Positions 1 to 5,805 of a stretch of DNA of 5,805 bases are shown piece by piece. Origin of the DNA: an archaeon (GTDB lineage: Archaea; Thermoproteota; Nitrososphaeria; Nitrososphaerales; CADDZS01). The translations under genes and the position numbers were made by a program. The stretch lies in assembly GCA_021806865.1 (NCBI GenBank), contig JAKAPU010000173.1, forward strand, positions 1 through 5,805, written 5' to 3'. The notes under the pieces were generated by a model. That model ran no database searches. It was not told where the DNA came from and saw only the letters and a list, made by a program, of their open reading frames with translations. Each line of letters opens with the position of its first letter. The first letter of the stretch is position 1.

Positions 1-91
1 ATTTTTCACCTTCATTTATCTGTTTTAGTTAGGTTCGGAGTTTGGTCAACGTCGTACCGAGGCAGCTGACGAGAGTTTGCAGAGCGGATAG

Positions 92-139
92 TTATCATTA
101 TAGGATGGAATTTTCAGACTTTTTCAATTGACGAAGGAA
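92..139 (+). promoter_or_regulatory. Probable promoter and ribosome binding site of the korA-korB operon
   Basis: A TATA-like stretch, CATTATAG at 96-103, lies about 45-50 bases before the ATG at 147. An archaeal start site about 25 bases downstream would fall near 122-128 and leave a leader of roughly 20 bases. GAAGGAA at 133-139 is a Shine-Dalgarno-like purine run ending 7 bases before the ATG, and it supports that start. The rest of 1-146 shows no convincing gene. It has T-rich runs near 2-6 and 23-26 that could belong to the end of a gene outside the window. The TATA assignment is weak because the region is generally AT-rich; the ribosome binding site is firmer. Confidence 0.45.
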
Positions 140-146
140 TAAGAAA

Positions 147-1904
147 ATGAATTTGAGGAATGATTTTTCCGTTAGAATTGGCGGAGCCGCAGGCGACGGA
201 GTTTCCTCAACGGGAGAAATACTCGCCAGGACTTGCTCGCGCAGCGGATTGCACGTGTATGGATTAAACAGTTACCAATCTGCAATCAGGGGCGGGCATG
301 TTTGGTTCCAGGTTCGAGCCGGCGAAGAAAAGATTACTAATCAAGGCGACAATCTGGACGTCCTTATAGCTCTGAATTCTGAGACTGCCGAAATTCATGC
401 GCCCTTTGTATCCAAGGGCGGAGTGATAATCTACGATAAGGATCGCGTAAAATTCAGTCAAAATCTAGTTCCAGAAAGAGTGACCGTGCTTCCGATGCCA
501 CTGGGAGAGCTGTCGCGAAAGTTCGATAAGAATCCCATAATGCAAAACACGGTGGCTCTTGGGGCTTCACTTTTCCTTCTGGGCCTGTCTCCTGACATCT
601 TCTCGGGTGTGTTGACAGACACTTTCGGCAAGAAAAAGCAAGCAGTGATAGACGCAAATGTCAAAGCTGCGGCTTCAGGATATGAGTATGCAAGGGCCAA
701 TTTCAAGCCCTTGGATCTGAAAGTTGTTCCACCTCCAAACGCCAAACCAAAGATGCTCATGACCGGAAACCAAGCTTTCGCTTTGGGGGCTGTTATGGCG
801 GGATGCAAGTTCTACGCCGCTTATCCGATGACTCCGGCCTCGGGAATTTTGCACTGGATGTCCGCACACTCGGTTTCTTGCAAAGTTGTGGTCAAGCAAG
901 CAGAAGACGAGCTTGCCGTGATCAATATGGGAATTGGCGCTGCGAATGCGGGTGTCAGAGCAATGGTTGGAACTTCTGGCGGAGGCTTTTCGCTCATGGT
1001 GGAGGCCCTCGGGCTGGCTGGAATGACAGAAACACCACTCGTCATAGTCGACGCCCAGCGAGCTGGACCATCAACGGGACTTCCGACGAAAACTGAACAG
1101 GGGGATCTGAACATGATCACCGGTGCATCCCAAGGCGATTTTCCCAGAATTGTATTGGCACCTTTGACAATCGAGGACGCTTACTATTCCACGATCGAGG
1201 CTTTCAATTTGGCTGAGAGGTACCAGTGCCCTGTAATCATTGCAAGTGATCTCTTGTTGTCTGAACACATCGAAAGCGTGGATGATCTAAGTGCAAATGT
1301 AGTGATTGACAGAGGAGATCTGCTAACTACTGCGCCCGCTGAGCCCTACAAGAGATTCAAGGTCACTGAGACGGGCGTCTCTCCAAGAGCAATACCAGGA
1401 ATGGCCGGTACAATCTTTGTCGCTGCAAGTGATGAACACCAAGAAGACGGCGTTGTTGTGAGCGATGTTCTCGCAGGGATTCCAAAGTACGTTAAGGAAC
1501 GCGAGAGGCAGATGGTGAAGCGCATGAAAAAGATGGATGTGGCGCGAAATGAAATCAGCGCACCTAAGCTGTACGGACCTGCAGACGCCGACCTGACATT
1601 GGTTTGTTGGGGCTCCACATTCGGGGCGGCAATTGAAGCAGCCAGTACTCTCACGGAGCAAGGAAAGAAGACGAATGTATATGCAATCAGAAACGTAATG
1701 CCGTTCAAAGCCGACGACGTCTTCGCAATATTGAAAAGCGCAAGAAAGTTACTATCTGTCGAGTGCAACTATACCGGGCAGATGTCTCGTATGATCCGGG
1801 CGGAGACTGGATTCGAAATCAAGAACAAGTTCAACAAGTATGATGGGGAACCTGTCTATCCGCATGAAATCGTGGTCCGCGCGTCGGAGGTTCTCGCGCA
1901 ATGA
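147..1904 (+). CDS. korA: 2-oxoacid:ferredoxin oxidoreductase, alpha subunit (fused gamma-alpha)
   Basis: This is the large subunit of a cytoplasmic thiamine-diphosphate enzyme that oxidatively decarboxylates 2-oxoacids (2-oxoglutarate, pyruvate or a broad range) to acyl-CoA and reduces ferredoxin. At 585 residues it matches the fused two-subunit type. Residues about 8-185 are the gamma domain (GAAGDGV at 13-19, SYQSAIRGG at 42-50). Residues about 205-380 are the pyrimidine-binding domain, with YPMTP at 226-230 (family YPITP motif), EDE at 253-255, GTSGGG at 275-280 and GPSTGLPTKTEQGD at 307-320. The C-terminal domain has GVSPRAIPG at 410-418, DEHQEDG at 429-435 and VECNYTGQM at 538-546. No ferredoxin-type cysteine clusters are visible, as expected for this type. 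The ATG at 147 is supported by an upstream ribosome binding site. The stop overlaps the korB start in ATGA, implying translational coupling. The family is clear; the substrate (Kor or Por) is not decidable from sequence. Confidence 0.93.
   Translation: MNLRNDFSVRIGGAAGDGVSSTGEILARTCSRSGLHVYGLNSYQSAIRGGHVWFQVRAGEEKITNQGDNLDVLIALNSETAEIHAPFVSKGGVIIYDKDRVKFSQNLVPERVTVLPMPLGELSRKFDKNPIMQNTVALGASLFLLGLSPDIFSGVLTDTFGKKKQAVIDANVKAAASGYEYARANFKPLDLKVVPPPNAKPKMLMTGNQAFALGAVMAGCKFYAAYPMTPASGILHWMSAHSVSCKVVVKQAEDELAVINMGIGAANAGVRAMVGTSGGGFSLMVEALGLAGMTETPLVIVDAQRAGPSTGLPTKTEQGDLNMITGASQGDFPRIVLAPLTIEDAYYSTIEAFNLAERYQCPVIIASDLLLSEHIESVDDLSANVVIDRGDLLTTAPAEPYKRFKVTETGVSPRAIPGMAGTIFVAASDEHQEDGVVVSDVLAGIPKYVKERERQMVKRMKKMDVARNEISAPKLYGPADADLTLVCWGSTFGAAIEAASTLTEQGKKTNVYAIRNVMPFKADDVFAILKSARKLLSVECNYTGQMSRMIRAETGFEIKNKFNKYDGEPVYPHEIVVRASEVLAQ
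1886..1891 (+). promoter_or_regulatory. Shine-Dalgarno site of korB inside korA
   Basis: GGAGGT lies inside the last codons of korA. It ends 9 bases before the ATG at 1901 and 12 bases before the alternative ATG at 1904, so it favours 1901. It is the strongest ribosome binding site in the window and shows that this organism uses Shine-Dalgarno initiation inside operons. Confidence 0.7.
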
Positions 1905-2758
1905 TGGAGATATCGAAGTACAAGAGCGAAACAAGACCTGATTGGTGTCCTGGGTGCGGAGACTTTGGTGTCCTGAACTCGCTCGTTCAGGCCGTGTCAA
2001 ATCTTGACATTGATCCTAAGGATCTATTCGTTGTTTCAGGTATCGGCTGCTCAAGCAATCTACCAGGATTCATACATGCCTATGGCTTTCACAGCTTGCA
2101 CGGCAGAGCCATGCCCATTGCAACAGGAGCAAAACTCGCAAACCCAGAACTGAACGTTGTCGTCACTGGTGGCGACGGAGATGGTTACGGAATAGGATTA
2201 GGGCATTTCGTTCACGCGATGCGAAGAAACTTGGATATCACCTACATCGTCATGGACAATCAGATTTACGGCTTGACTACTGGCCAAGCTTCGCCGACAA
2301 GTGCAAAGAATTTCATCACAAAATCTACGCCAACAGGTACTATTGAAGAACCGATCAATCCAATTGCCCTGGCTCTTGTTTCGGGTGCTACGTACATAGC
2401 TCGAGGATTCTCCGGAGATCCAAAGCATCTGACAGAGCTTATACAAAATGGGATTAAGCACAAGGGATTCTCTCTGATTGACGTCTTTAGTCCATGTGTA
2501 ACGTGGAACAAGGTGAACACCTATGATTACTTCAGGCAAAAATGCTACAAATTCAACGGATCCACCTACGACGTAACAAGCTTCGATCAGGCGATGGAAA
2601 GGTCTAGAGAGTGGGATCCAAAGATTCCAATCGGTCTTTTCTACGAGGTTCAGAAGCCGACATACGAAGAGTTGGAGCCCTCACTCAAATTCGGGAATCC
2701 CACAAAAGCAAAGCTCGGAATCGAACAGCCGCAGGAACTCTTCCGAGAATTCGTCTAG
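1901..2758 (+). CDS. korB: 2-oxoacid:ferredoxin oxidoreductase, beta subunit
   Basis: This is the thiamine-diphosphate- and [4Fe-4S]-binding subunit that pairs with the preceding alpha subunit. It is 285 residues, normal for the family. Four cysteines match the known cluster ligands: C16 and C19 in CPGCG, C50 in SGIGCSS, and C199 in SPCVTW. The diphosphate/Mg-binding stretch GGDGDGYGIG (90-99) is followed by DNQIYGLTTGQ (119-129). After the third cysteine the sequence is SSNL, with asparagine at 53; in the Sulfolobus enzyme, as I recall it, a lysine implicated in 2-oxoacid recognition is found there. The gene starts within the korA stop (ATGA), and ATG 1901 is preferred over ATG 1904 because of GGAGGT at 1886. 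The two subunits should be made in equal amounts from one transcript. The family assignment is firm; the exact substrate is open. Confidence 0.93.
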   Translation: MMEISKYKSETRPDWCPGCGDFGVLNSLVQAVSNLDIDPKDLFVVSGIGCSSNLPGFIHAYGFHSLHGRAMPIATGAKLANPELNVVVTGGDGDGYGIGLGHFVHAMRRNLDITYIVMDNQIYGLTTGQASPTSAKNFITKSTPTGTIEEPINPIALALVSGATYIARGFSGDPKHLTELIQNGIKHKGFSLIDVFSPCVTWNKVNTYDYFRQKCYKFNGSTYDVTSFDQAMERSREWDPKIPIGLFYEVQKPTYEELEPSLKFGNPTKAKLGIEQPQELFREFV

Positions 2759-2785
2759 AACGCCTCCATTACATGCGCAAAGAAT

Positions 2786-2803
2786 TTATAACATACGTCA
2801 TAC
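2786..2803 (+). promoter_or_regulatory. Palindromic operator-like element over a TATA box, upstream of sufC (copy 1)
   Basis: TTATAACATACGTCATAC is identical over its first 17 bases to a second copy upstream of sufB (3763-3779). In the sufB copy, 14 of 18 positions match their own reverse complement. The left part, TTTATAA (2785-2791), resembles an archaeal TATA box and is preceded by purine-rich AAAGAA (2779-2784), a possible BRE. Transcription would start around 2811-2816, giving sufC a leader of about 60-65 bases. A regulator bound to the palindrome would block TBP or polymerase, so repression is the natural guess. Being found only before the two suf genes argues for a dedicated site. The promoter and operator roles are inferred, not shown. 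Confidence 0.6.
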
Positions 2804-2811
2804 ATGTCGGT

Positions 2812-2880
2812 ATGAAATTCGATCTGATTGGCGCCACCAGAATGGACTCGACCGGTCGAAGGACAGTCTCTGAAAAATGA
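2812..2880 (+). CDS. Possible 22-codon leader ORF coupled to sufC
   Basis: An ATG at 2812, 26 bases after the start of the TATA-like box, opens a 22-codon frame that begins MKFDLIG and ends TVSEK. Its TGA (2878-2880) overlaps the sufC ATG (2877) as ATGA, the same junction as korA-korB. sufC itself has only a distant purine run (AAGGA at 2859-2863, 13 bases before the ATG), so coupling to a leader would explain its initiation. Against it: the peptide has no recognisable motif or cysteine, the frame is also open upstream into korB so openness proves little, and if transcription starts at the same offset as proposed for sufB (about 2814) this ATG would be lost. An in-frame ATG at 2842 would then leave a 12-codon version. 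Confidence 0.3.
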   Translation: MKFDLIGATRMDSTGRRTVSEK

Positions 2881-3650
2881 CACATACACTAGAAATCACA
2901 GACCTTCACGCAGGAATAGAAGGAAAGGAAATACTGAAGGGAGTTTCACTTGCAGTGAAGACTGGAGAAATCCATGCAATCATGGGTCCAAATGGCTCTG
3001 GCAAAAGTACTCTTGCCTACACATTGATGGGGCATCCAAAATACAAGCTCCTCTCGGGCGACATCAAGATAGATGGCGAAAGCGTCAAGGATATGCCAGT
3101 AACGGAGAGGGCCCTAAAGGGACTCTTTCTGGGATTCCAGTATCCTCTCGAGATTCCTGGAGTGAGCCTAGCGAATTTTCTGAGAATCTCTTACAACGCG
3201 GTCAGAAAAGATGAACCGATGCTTGTGAGAGATTTCAGAAGGTTGCTCGAGGACAAGTTCGAAGTCGTCGGGATGGAGCGCAGTTTCGCTAACAGATACT
3301 TGAACGAAGGATTCTCAGGCGGAGAGAAGAAGAAGGCAGAAGTTGTACAGTTGGCTGTATTGAGGCCGAAGTTCGCCATTTTGGACGAGACGGACTCGGG
3401 ACTCGACATTGATGCATTGAAGTTGGTTTCCGATGGAATCAACTCTGTCAAGAGTTCGGAAATCGGAATACTTCTGATTACTCACTATCAGAGAATTCTC
3501 CGCTATGTAAAGCCGCAATTTGTCCATGTTCTGGTTAAGGGAAAGGTCGCCGTTTCCGGAGGACCAGAATTGGCATCCAAGCTTGAGGAGAAAGGTTACA
3601 GTTGGATTCAAGGCGCTGAGGAAGAACCGAGTGTCGTTCCGACAGTCTGA
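2877..3650 (+). CDS. sufC: Fe-S cluster assembly ATPase SufC
   Basis: This cytoplasmic ABC-type ATPase of the SufBCD complex uses ATP hydrolysis to drive the rearrangement of the SufB-SufD scaffold needed for Fe-S cluster formation. It is 257 residues, normal for SufC, with no membrane segment. In order: Walker A GPNGSGKST at 37-45, Q-loop Q88 in GFQYPLEIPG (a SufC hallmark), ABC signature FSGGEKKKAE at 146-155, Walker B FAILDE at 166-171 with catalytic E171, D-loop SGLD at 174-177, and switch histidine H203 in ITHYQRIL. All catalytic residues are present. The start is fixed because an in-frame TGA lies two codons upstream (2871-2873). No strong ribosome binding site is adjacent. It is separated from sufB by 142 bases with what looks like an independent promoter, and the same palindrome precedes both genes. 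Confidence 0.96.
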   Translation: MTHTLEITDLHAGIEGKEILKGVSLAVKTGEIHAIMGPNGSGKSTLAYTLMGHPKYKLLSGDIKIDGESVKDMPVTERALKGLFLGFQYPLEIPGVSLANFLRISYNAVRKDEPMLVRDFRRLLEDKFEVVGMERSFANRYLNEGFSGGEKKKAEVVQLAVLRPKFAILDETDSGLDIDALKLVSDGINSVKSSEIGILLITHYQRILRYVKPQFVHVLVKGKVAVSGGPELASKLEEKGYSWIQGAEEEPSVVPTV

Positions 3651-3707
3651 TCTCCACTTAAGTTCGCGCCAAGAATCGGCAAACGAATTCGATTCTATCT
3701 CCCTAGC

Positions 3708-3731
3708 CTGACAATCTACGATCCGTGTCAG
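3708..3731 (+). repeat. Inverted repeat downstream of sufC (possible hairpin)
   Basis: CTGACA (3708-3713) and TGTCAG (3726-3731) are perfect 6-base arms around a 12-base loop. An overlapping alternative pair, AATCT (3713-3717) and AGATT (3730-3734), could form instead but not together with it. The element sits 57 bases after the sufC stop and about 32 bases before the palindrome of sufB. No T-tract follows, so a simple terminator is not supported. It may be a second regulator site, an RNA structure at the sufC 3' end, or chance. Confidence 0.3.
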
Positions 3732-3762
3732 ATTCCACAAAAACGCTTATTAGATGTAAGGG

Positions 3763-3780
3763 TTATAACATACGTCATAA
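3763..3780 (+). promoter_or_regulatory. Palindromic operator-like element over a TATA box, upstream of sufB (copy 2)
   Basis: TTATAACATACGTCATAA is an imperfect palindrome: 7 of 9 base pairs of the dyad are symmetric, giving consensus TTATRACRTAYGTYATAA. Its first 17 bases repeat those upstream of sufC exactly. GTTATAAC (3762-3769) can act as the TATA box, preceded by purine-rich AAGGG (3758-3762). The TTG start of sufB is 30 bases from the first T, so transcription starting at G3791 or A3792 would give an essentially leaderless message. A protein bound here would cover the TATA box and the stretch to about 10 bases before the start site. The identity of the regulator is unknown and no regulator gene is in the window. 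Confidence 0.65.
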
Positions 3781-3792
3781 CGTGGATATTGA

Positions 3793-5190
3793 TTGTCAAA
3801 GCAAGTTATCAATGAAGATTATAGCAAGTATGACTTCAAGGATCCAGAGCAACTTGTATTCAAGTCGAAGAAGGGACTCACAAGATCCACTGTTGAAGAG
3901 ATTTCAAAGATGAAGAATGAGCCTGAATGGATGAGGAATTTCAGGCTGCGATCCTACCAATACTTCATGGAGAGGCCGATGCCCGGTTGGGGCGGCGACC
4001 TATCAATAATCGATTTTGACAACATTTACTATTACGCTAAACCAACCGACAAAATGGGCACAGACTGGAAGGATCTTCCCGAGAACATCCGCAAGACGTT
4101 TGATAGACTCGGAATACCGGAGGCGGAGCGCAAGTTTCTGGGAGGGGTTGGCGCCCAGTACGAATCGGAAGTCGTCTATCATTCACTTAGAGAAGATTTA
4201 GAAAAGAAGGGCGTAGTCTTTCTTGACACCGACTCTGCGGTAAAGAAATACCCTGATATTGTGAAGCGCTACTTCGGAACGATCATACCACCCAATGACA
4301 ACAAGTTTGCCGCGCTGAACAGCGCCGTCTGGAGCGGAGGCAGTTTTGTCTATATCCCGGCAGGAGTGAAAGTCGAGATTCCACTCCAAGCATATTTCAG
4401 GATAAATTCGAGGAACGTCGGACAGTTCGAAAGGACCTTGATCATCGCAGAACCAGGTGCCGAGGTCCATTACATCGAAGGATGCACTGCGCCGGTGTAC
4501 TCTTCAGAGTCGCTGCACTCTGCAGTCGTGGAAATAATTGCAAAGAAGGGGGCAAAGGTGCGATACACCACAATTCAGAACTGGTCAAAGGATGTTTTCA
4601 ACCTAGTAACAAAGAGAGCGTATGCTTACGAAGATGCGACAGTTGAATGGGTCGACGGTAACTTAGGCAGCAGACTCACAATGAAGTATCCTTCCATTTA
4701 CTTGATGGGGCCGCGAGCAAAAGGCGAAGTGCTCTCGATAGCGTTTGCAGGAAAAGACCAGCATCAGGATGCGGGGGCAAAAATAGTCCATCGCGCGCCT
4801 TACACGACTTCTAGGATAACGAGCAAGTCGGTCAGTAAGGATGGTGGTCGAACGACATATCGTGGTTTACTTCACGTGGACAAGGGTGCTGTCGGTGTAA
4901 AGTCCAGCGTGAGGTGTGATGCACTCCTGCTTGATGAAGCATCCAGAACGGATACCTACCCCTACAATGAAATCAACGAGGAAACAGCAAATATCACGCA
5001 CGAAGCGACGGTGGGCAAGATCAGCGAAGAAGCATTGTTCTATTTGATGAGCAGGGGCCTCAAGGAATCAGACGCACTGAACATGATTGTCATGGGCTTC
5101 CTCGAACCATTCACAAAGGAACTTCCAATGGAGTATGCCGTGGAGCTAAATCGCTTGATTCAACTGGAAATGGTTGGATCAGTCGGCTAA
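3793..5190 (+). CDS. sufB: Fe-S cluster assembly scaffold SufB
   Basis: SufB is the core scaffold on which a nascent Fe-S cluster is built; it acts in the cytoplasm with SufD and the ATPase SufC. The 465-residue length is typical. The N-terminal part (to about residue 160) carries [13 protein letters not shown] (35-47) and PMPGWGGDL (62-70). It is followed by the beta-helix core with [20 protein letters not shown] (172-191), EGCTAP (229-234) and the C-terminal stretch [20 protein letters not shown] (434-453). C231 and C375 align, from memory of the family, with E. coli C254 (sulfur acceptor) and C405 (cluster assembly); H403 and E404 align with H433 and E434. The position of E432 is T402. The start is TTG: an in-frame TGA lies directly before it (3790-3792), and the next ATG (M40) would remove conserved sequence. 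No Shine-Dalgarno is present, consistent with a leaderless message. Confidence 0.96.
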   Translation: MSKQVINEDYSKYDFKDPEQLVFKSKKGLTRSTVEEISKMKNEPEWMRNFRLRSYQYFMERPMPGWGGDLSIIDFDNIYYYAKPTDKMGTDWKDLPENIRKTFDRLGIPEAERKFLGGVGAQYESEVVYHSLREDLEKKGVVFLDTDSAVKKYPDIVKRYFGTIIPPNDNKFAALNSAVWSGGSFVYIPAGVKVEIPLQAYFRINSRNVGQFERTLIIAEPGAEVHYIEGCTAPVYSSESLHSAVVEIIAKKGAKVRYTTIQNWSKDVFNLVTKRAYAYEDATVEWVDGNLGSRLTMKYPSIYLMGPRAKGEVLSIAFAGKDQHQDAGAKIVHRAPYTTSRITSKSVSKDGGRTTYRGLLHVDKGAVGVKSSVRCDALLLDEASRTDTYPYNEINEETANITHEATVGKISEEALFYLMSRGLKESDALNMIVMGFLEPFTKELPMEYAVELNRLIQLEMVGSVG

Positions 5191-5216
5191 TCCAAGAGAT
5201 CAGGGCCCGAAGGCAT

Positions 5217-5233
5217 CGGTCATTAATAGACCG
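5217..5233 (+). repeat. Small hairpin between sufB and sufD
   Basis: CGGTC (5217-5221) and GACCG (5229-5233) are perfect 5-base arms around the 7-base ATTAATA loop; a T-G wobble (5216/5234) could add one pair. It begins 26 bases after the sufB stop and ends 28 bases before the proposed sufD start. No T-run follows, so full termination is not expected. The AT-rich loop (TTAATA at 5223-5228) could instead act as a weak TATA box for sufD. The sequence is unrelated to the palindrome before sufC and sufB. Confidence 0.3.
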
Positions 5234-5261
5234 GAACAATCTCAAGAGTTGGAAATCGAAA

Positions 5262-5805
5262 GTGTCGCAACAGACTTTGAGCATCGATGAACGCCTAGTC
5301 GAAGACATTTCCTTGTCTTTGAACGAACCAAGGTGGCTCAAGGACTTCCGGATGGACGCTTTGCGATCTTTCAATGTTTTGCCAGAAGAAAAGTCCAATC
5401 TTTACACCAAGCACGCACTTGAAATAGGAAAGGGACTTTCAAGTGTCAAATCTCTGACGTACGGTACAATTGCGTCGGATGCATTGCCTTTGTCTGAGAT
5501 TGCTTCCGGAATAGAATCTGGGCAATACTACGTGAGCACGCAGAGTGAGACAATCGCGTCAAAGAATGTGCGATCACTCGAATCTAGTGGGATTGTATTC
5601 TGTGATTTGCACGAAGCTCTTGAGAAGCACGAGGGTATTCTCAAGACGATGTTTTCTCAAAAGGCGATCAAGCCGTCGGACGACAAGTACGCTGCTCTAA
5701 ATTCGGCTCTCTTCTCCAATGGCTGGCTTCTCTACGTCCCAAGGAACCAAGTTGTCGAAGACGAGCTGAGAATACGGTTCTATCTAAATTCCTTCAAACC
5801 TTACT
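5262..5805 (+). CDS. sufD: Fe-S cluster assembly protein SufD, N-terminal part (cut by window edge)
   Basis: SufD is the SufB paralogue that forms the SufB-SufD heterodimer with SufC and is needed for iron entry and cluster assembly. From GTG at 5262, 181 codons are open to the window edge; the family usually has about 400-470 residues, so more than half is missing. Visible landmarks are NEPRWLKDFRMDALRSF (residues 21-37), matching the SufB/SufD N-terminal element, and DDKYAALNSALFSNGWLLYV (about 143-162), the counterpart of [20 protein letters not shown] in SufB. GTG is chosen because it is the first usable start in the frame after sufB, has GGAA at 5251-5254 as a weak ribosome binding site, and yields MSQQ, like MSKQ of SufB. 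TTG at 5277 is an alternative. It lies 71 bases after sufB, probably on the same transcript. The conserved C-terminal half cannot be assessed. Confidence 0.88.
   Translation, partial: MSQQTLSIDERLVEDISLSLNEPRWLKDFRMDALRSFNVLPEEKSNLYTKHALEIGKGLSSVKSLTYGTIASDALPLSEIASGIESGQYYVSTQSETIASKNVRSLESSGIVFCDLHEALEKHEGILKTMFSQKAIKPSDDKYAALNSALFSNGWLLYVPRNQVVEDELRIRFYLNSFKPY

Noticed and set aside
1..15. Possible divergent minus-strand gene starting at 15 (ATGAAGGTGAAAAAT on the minus strand)
   Set aside because: Only five codons are in the window, and no clear TATA box or ribosome binding site was seen upstream of it on that strand.
92..103. TTATCATTATAG upstream of korA as a Fur-box half site or a third copy of the suf palindrome
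   Set aside because: It shares only a short AT-rich string with a Fur half site and lacks the second arm. It does not match TTATRACRTAYGTYATAA beyond the first four bases.
1346..1768. 140-codon minus-strand frame inside korA, and other long antisense frames in korA, sufC and sufB
   Set aside because: They lie opposite well-conserved genes, show no family features and are explained by codon bias of the sense strand.
2759..2785. Terminator after korB
   Set aside because: No T-rich run or stable hairpin was seen directly after the korB stop, so no termination site can be placed.
2611..2880. 89-codon + strand frame overlapping the end of korB and running to the sufC start
   Set aside because: Most of it is a shadow of korB with no recognisable protein character. 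Only its last 22 codons are kept, as a possible leader ORF.
5111..5398. 95-codon minus-strand frame across the sufB end and sufD start
   Set aside because: It is antisense to two clearly recognised proteins and has no motif or promoter support.

Overview
The window reads as archaeal chromosome. The arguments are a two-subunit 2-oxoacid:ferredoxin oxidoreductase with a fused gamma-alpha subunit, TATA-like boxes ahead of genes, a TTG-started gene that looks leaderless, many AGA/AGG arginine codons and roughly balanced base composition. A Nitrososphaeria/Thaumarchaeota-like host fits my impression of the proteins best, but this was not tested by any search. All recognisable genes are on the + strand.

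Layout. 1-146 is an upstream region with a weak TATA-like element and a ribosome binding site. 147-1904 and 1901-2758 encode the alpha and beta subunits of a 2-oxoacid:ferredoxin oxidoreductase (korA/korB type), overlapping by 4 bases. 2759-2876 is a regulatory gap with a TATA-like palindrome and a possible 22-codon leader ORF that ends on the start codon of the next gene. 2877-3650 is sufC. 3651-3792 is a second regulatory gap with a 6-bp inverted repeat and a second copy of the palindrome. 3793-5190 is sufB, starting at TTG directly after an in-frame TGA. 5191-5261 is a short gap with a small hairpin. 5262 to the right edge is the N-terminal 181 codons of sufD, cut by the window end.

How the genes work together. 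SufC (ATPase), SufB and SufD (scaffold paralogues) form the SufBCD iron-sulfur cluster assembly complex. The oxidoreductase beta subunit needs a [4Fe-4S] cluster and passes electrons to ferredoxin, so the upstream operon is a natural client of the downstream one. 

No exotic new system is evident. The most interesting signal is non-coding: a 17-base identical, near-palindromic element (consensus TTATRACRTAYGTYATAA) that overlaps a probable TATA box ahead of both sufC and sufB. It looks like a shared operator/promoter for a suf regulon in which sufC and sufB are transcribed separately but controlled together.
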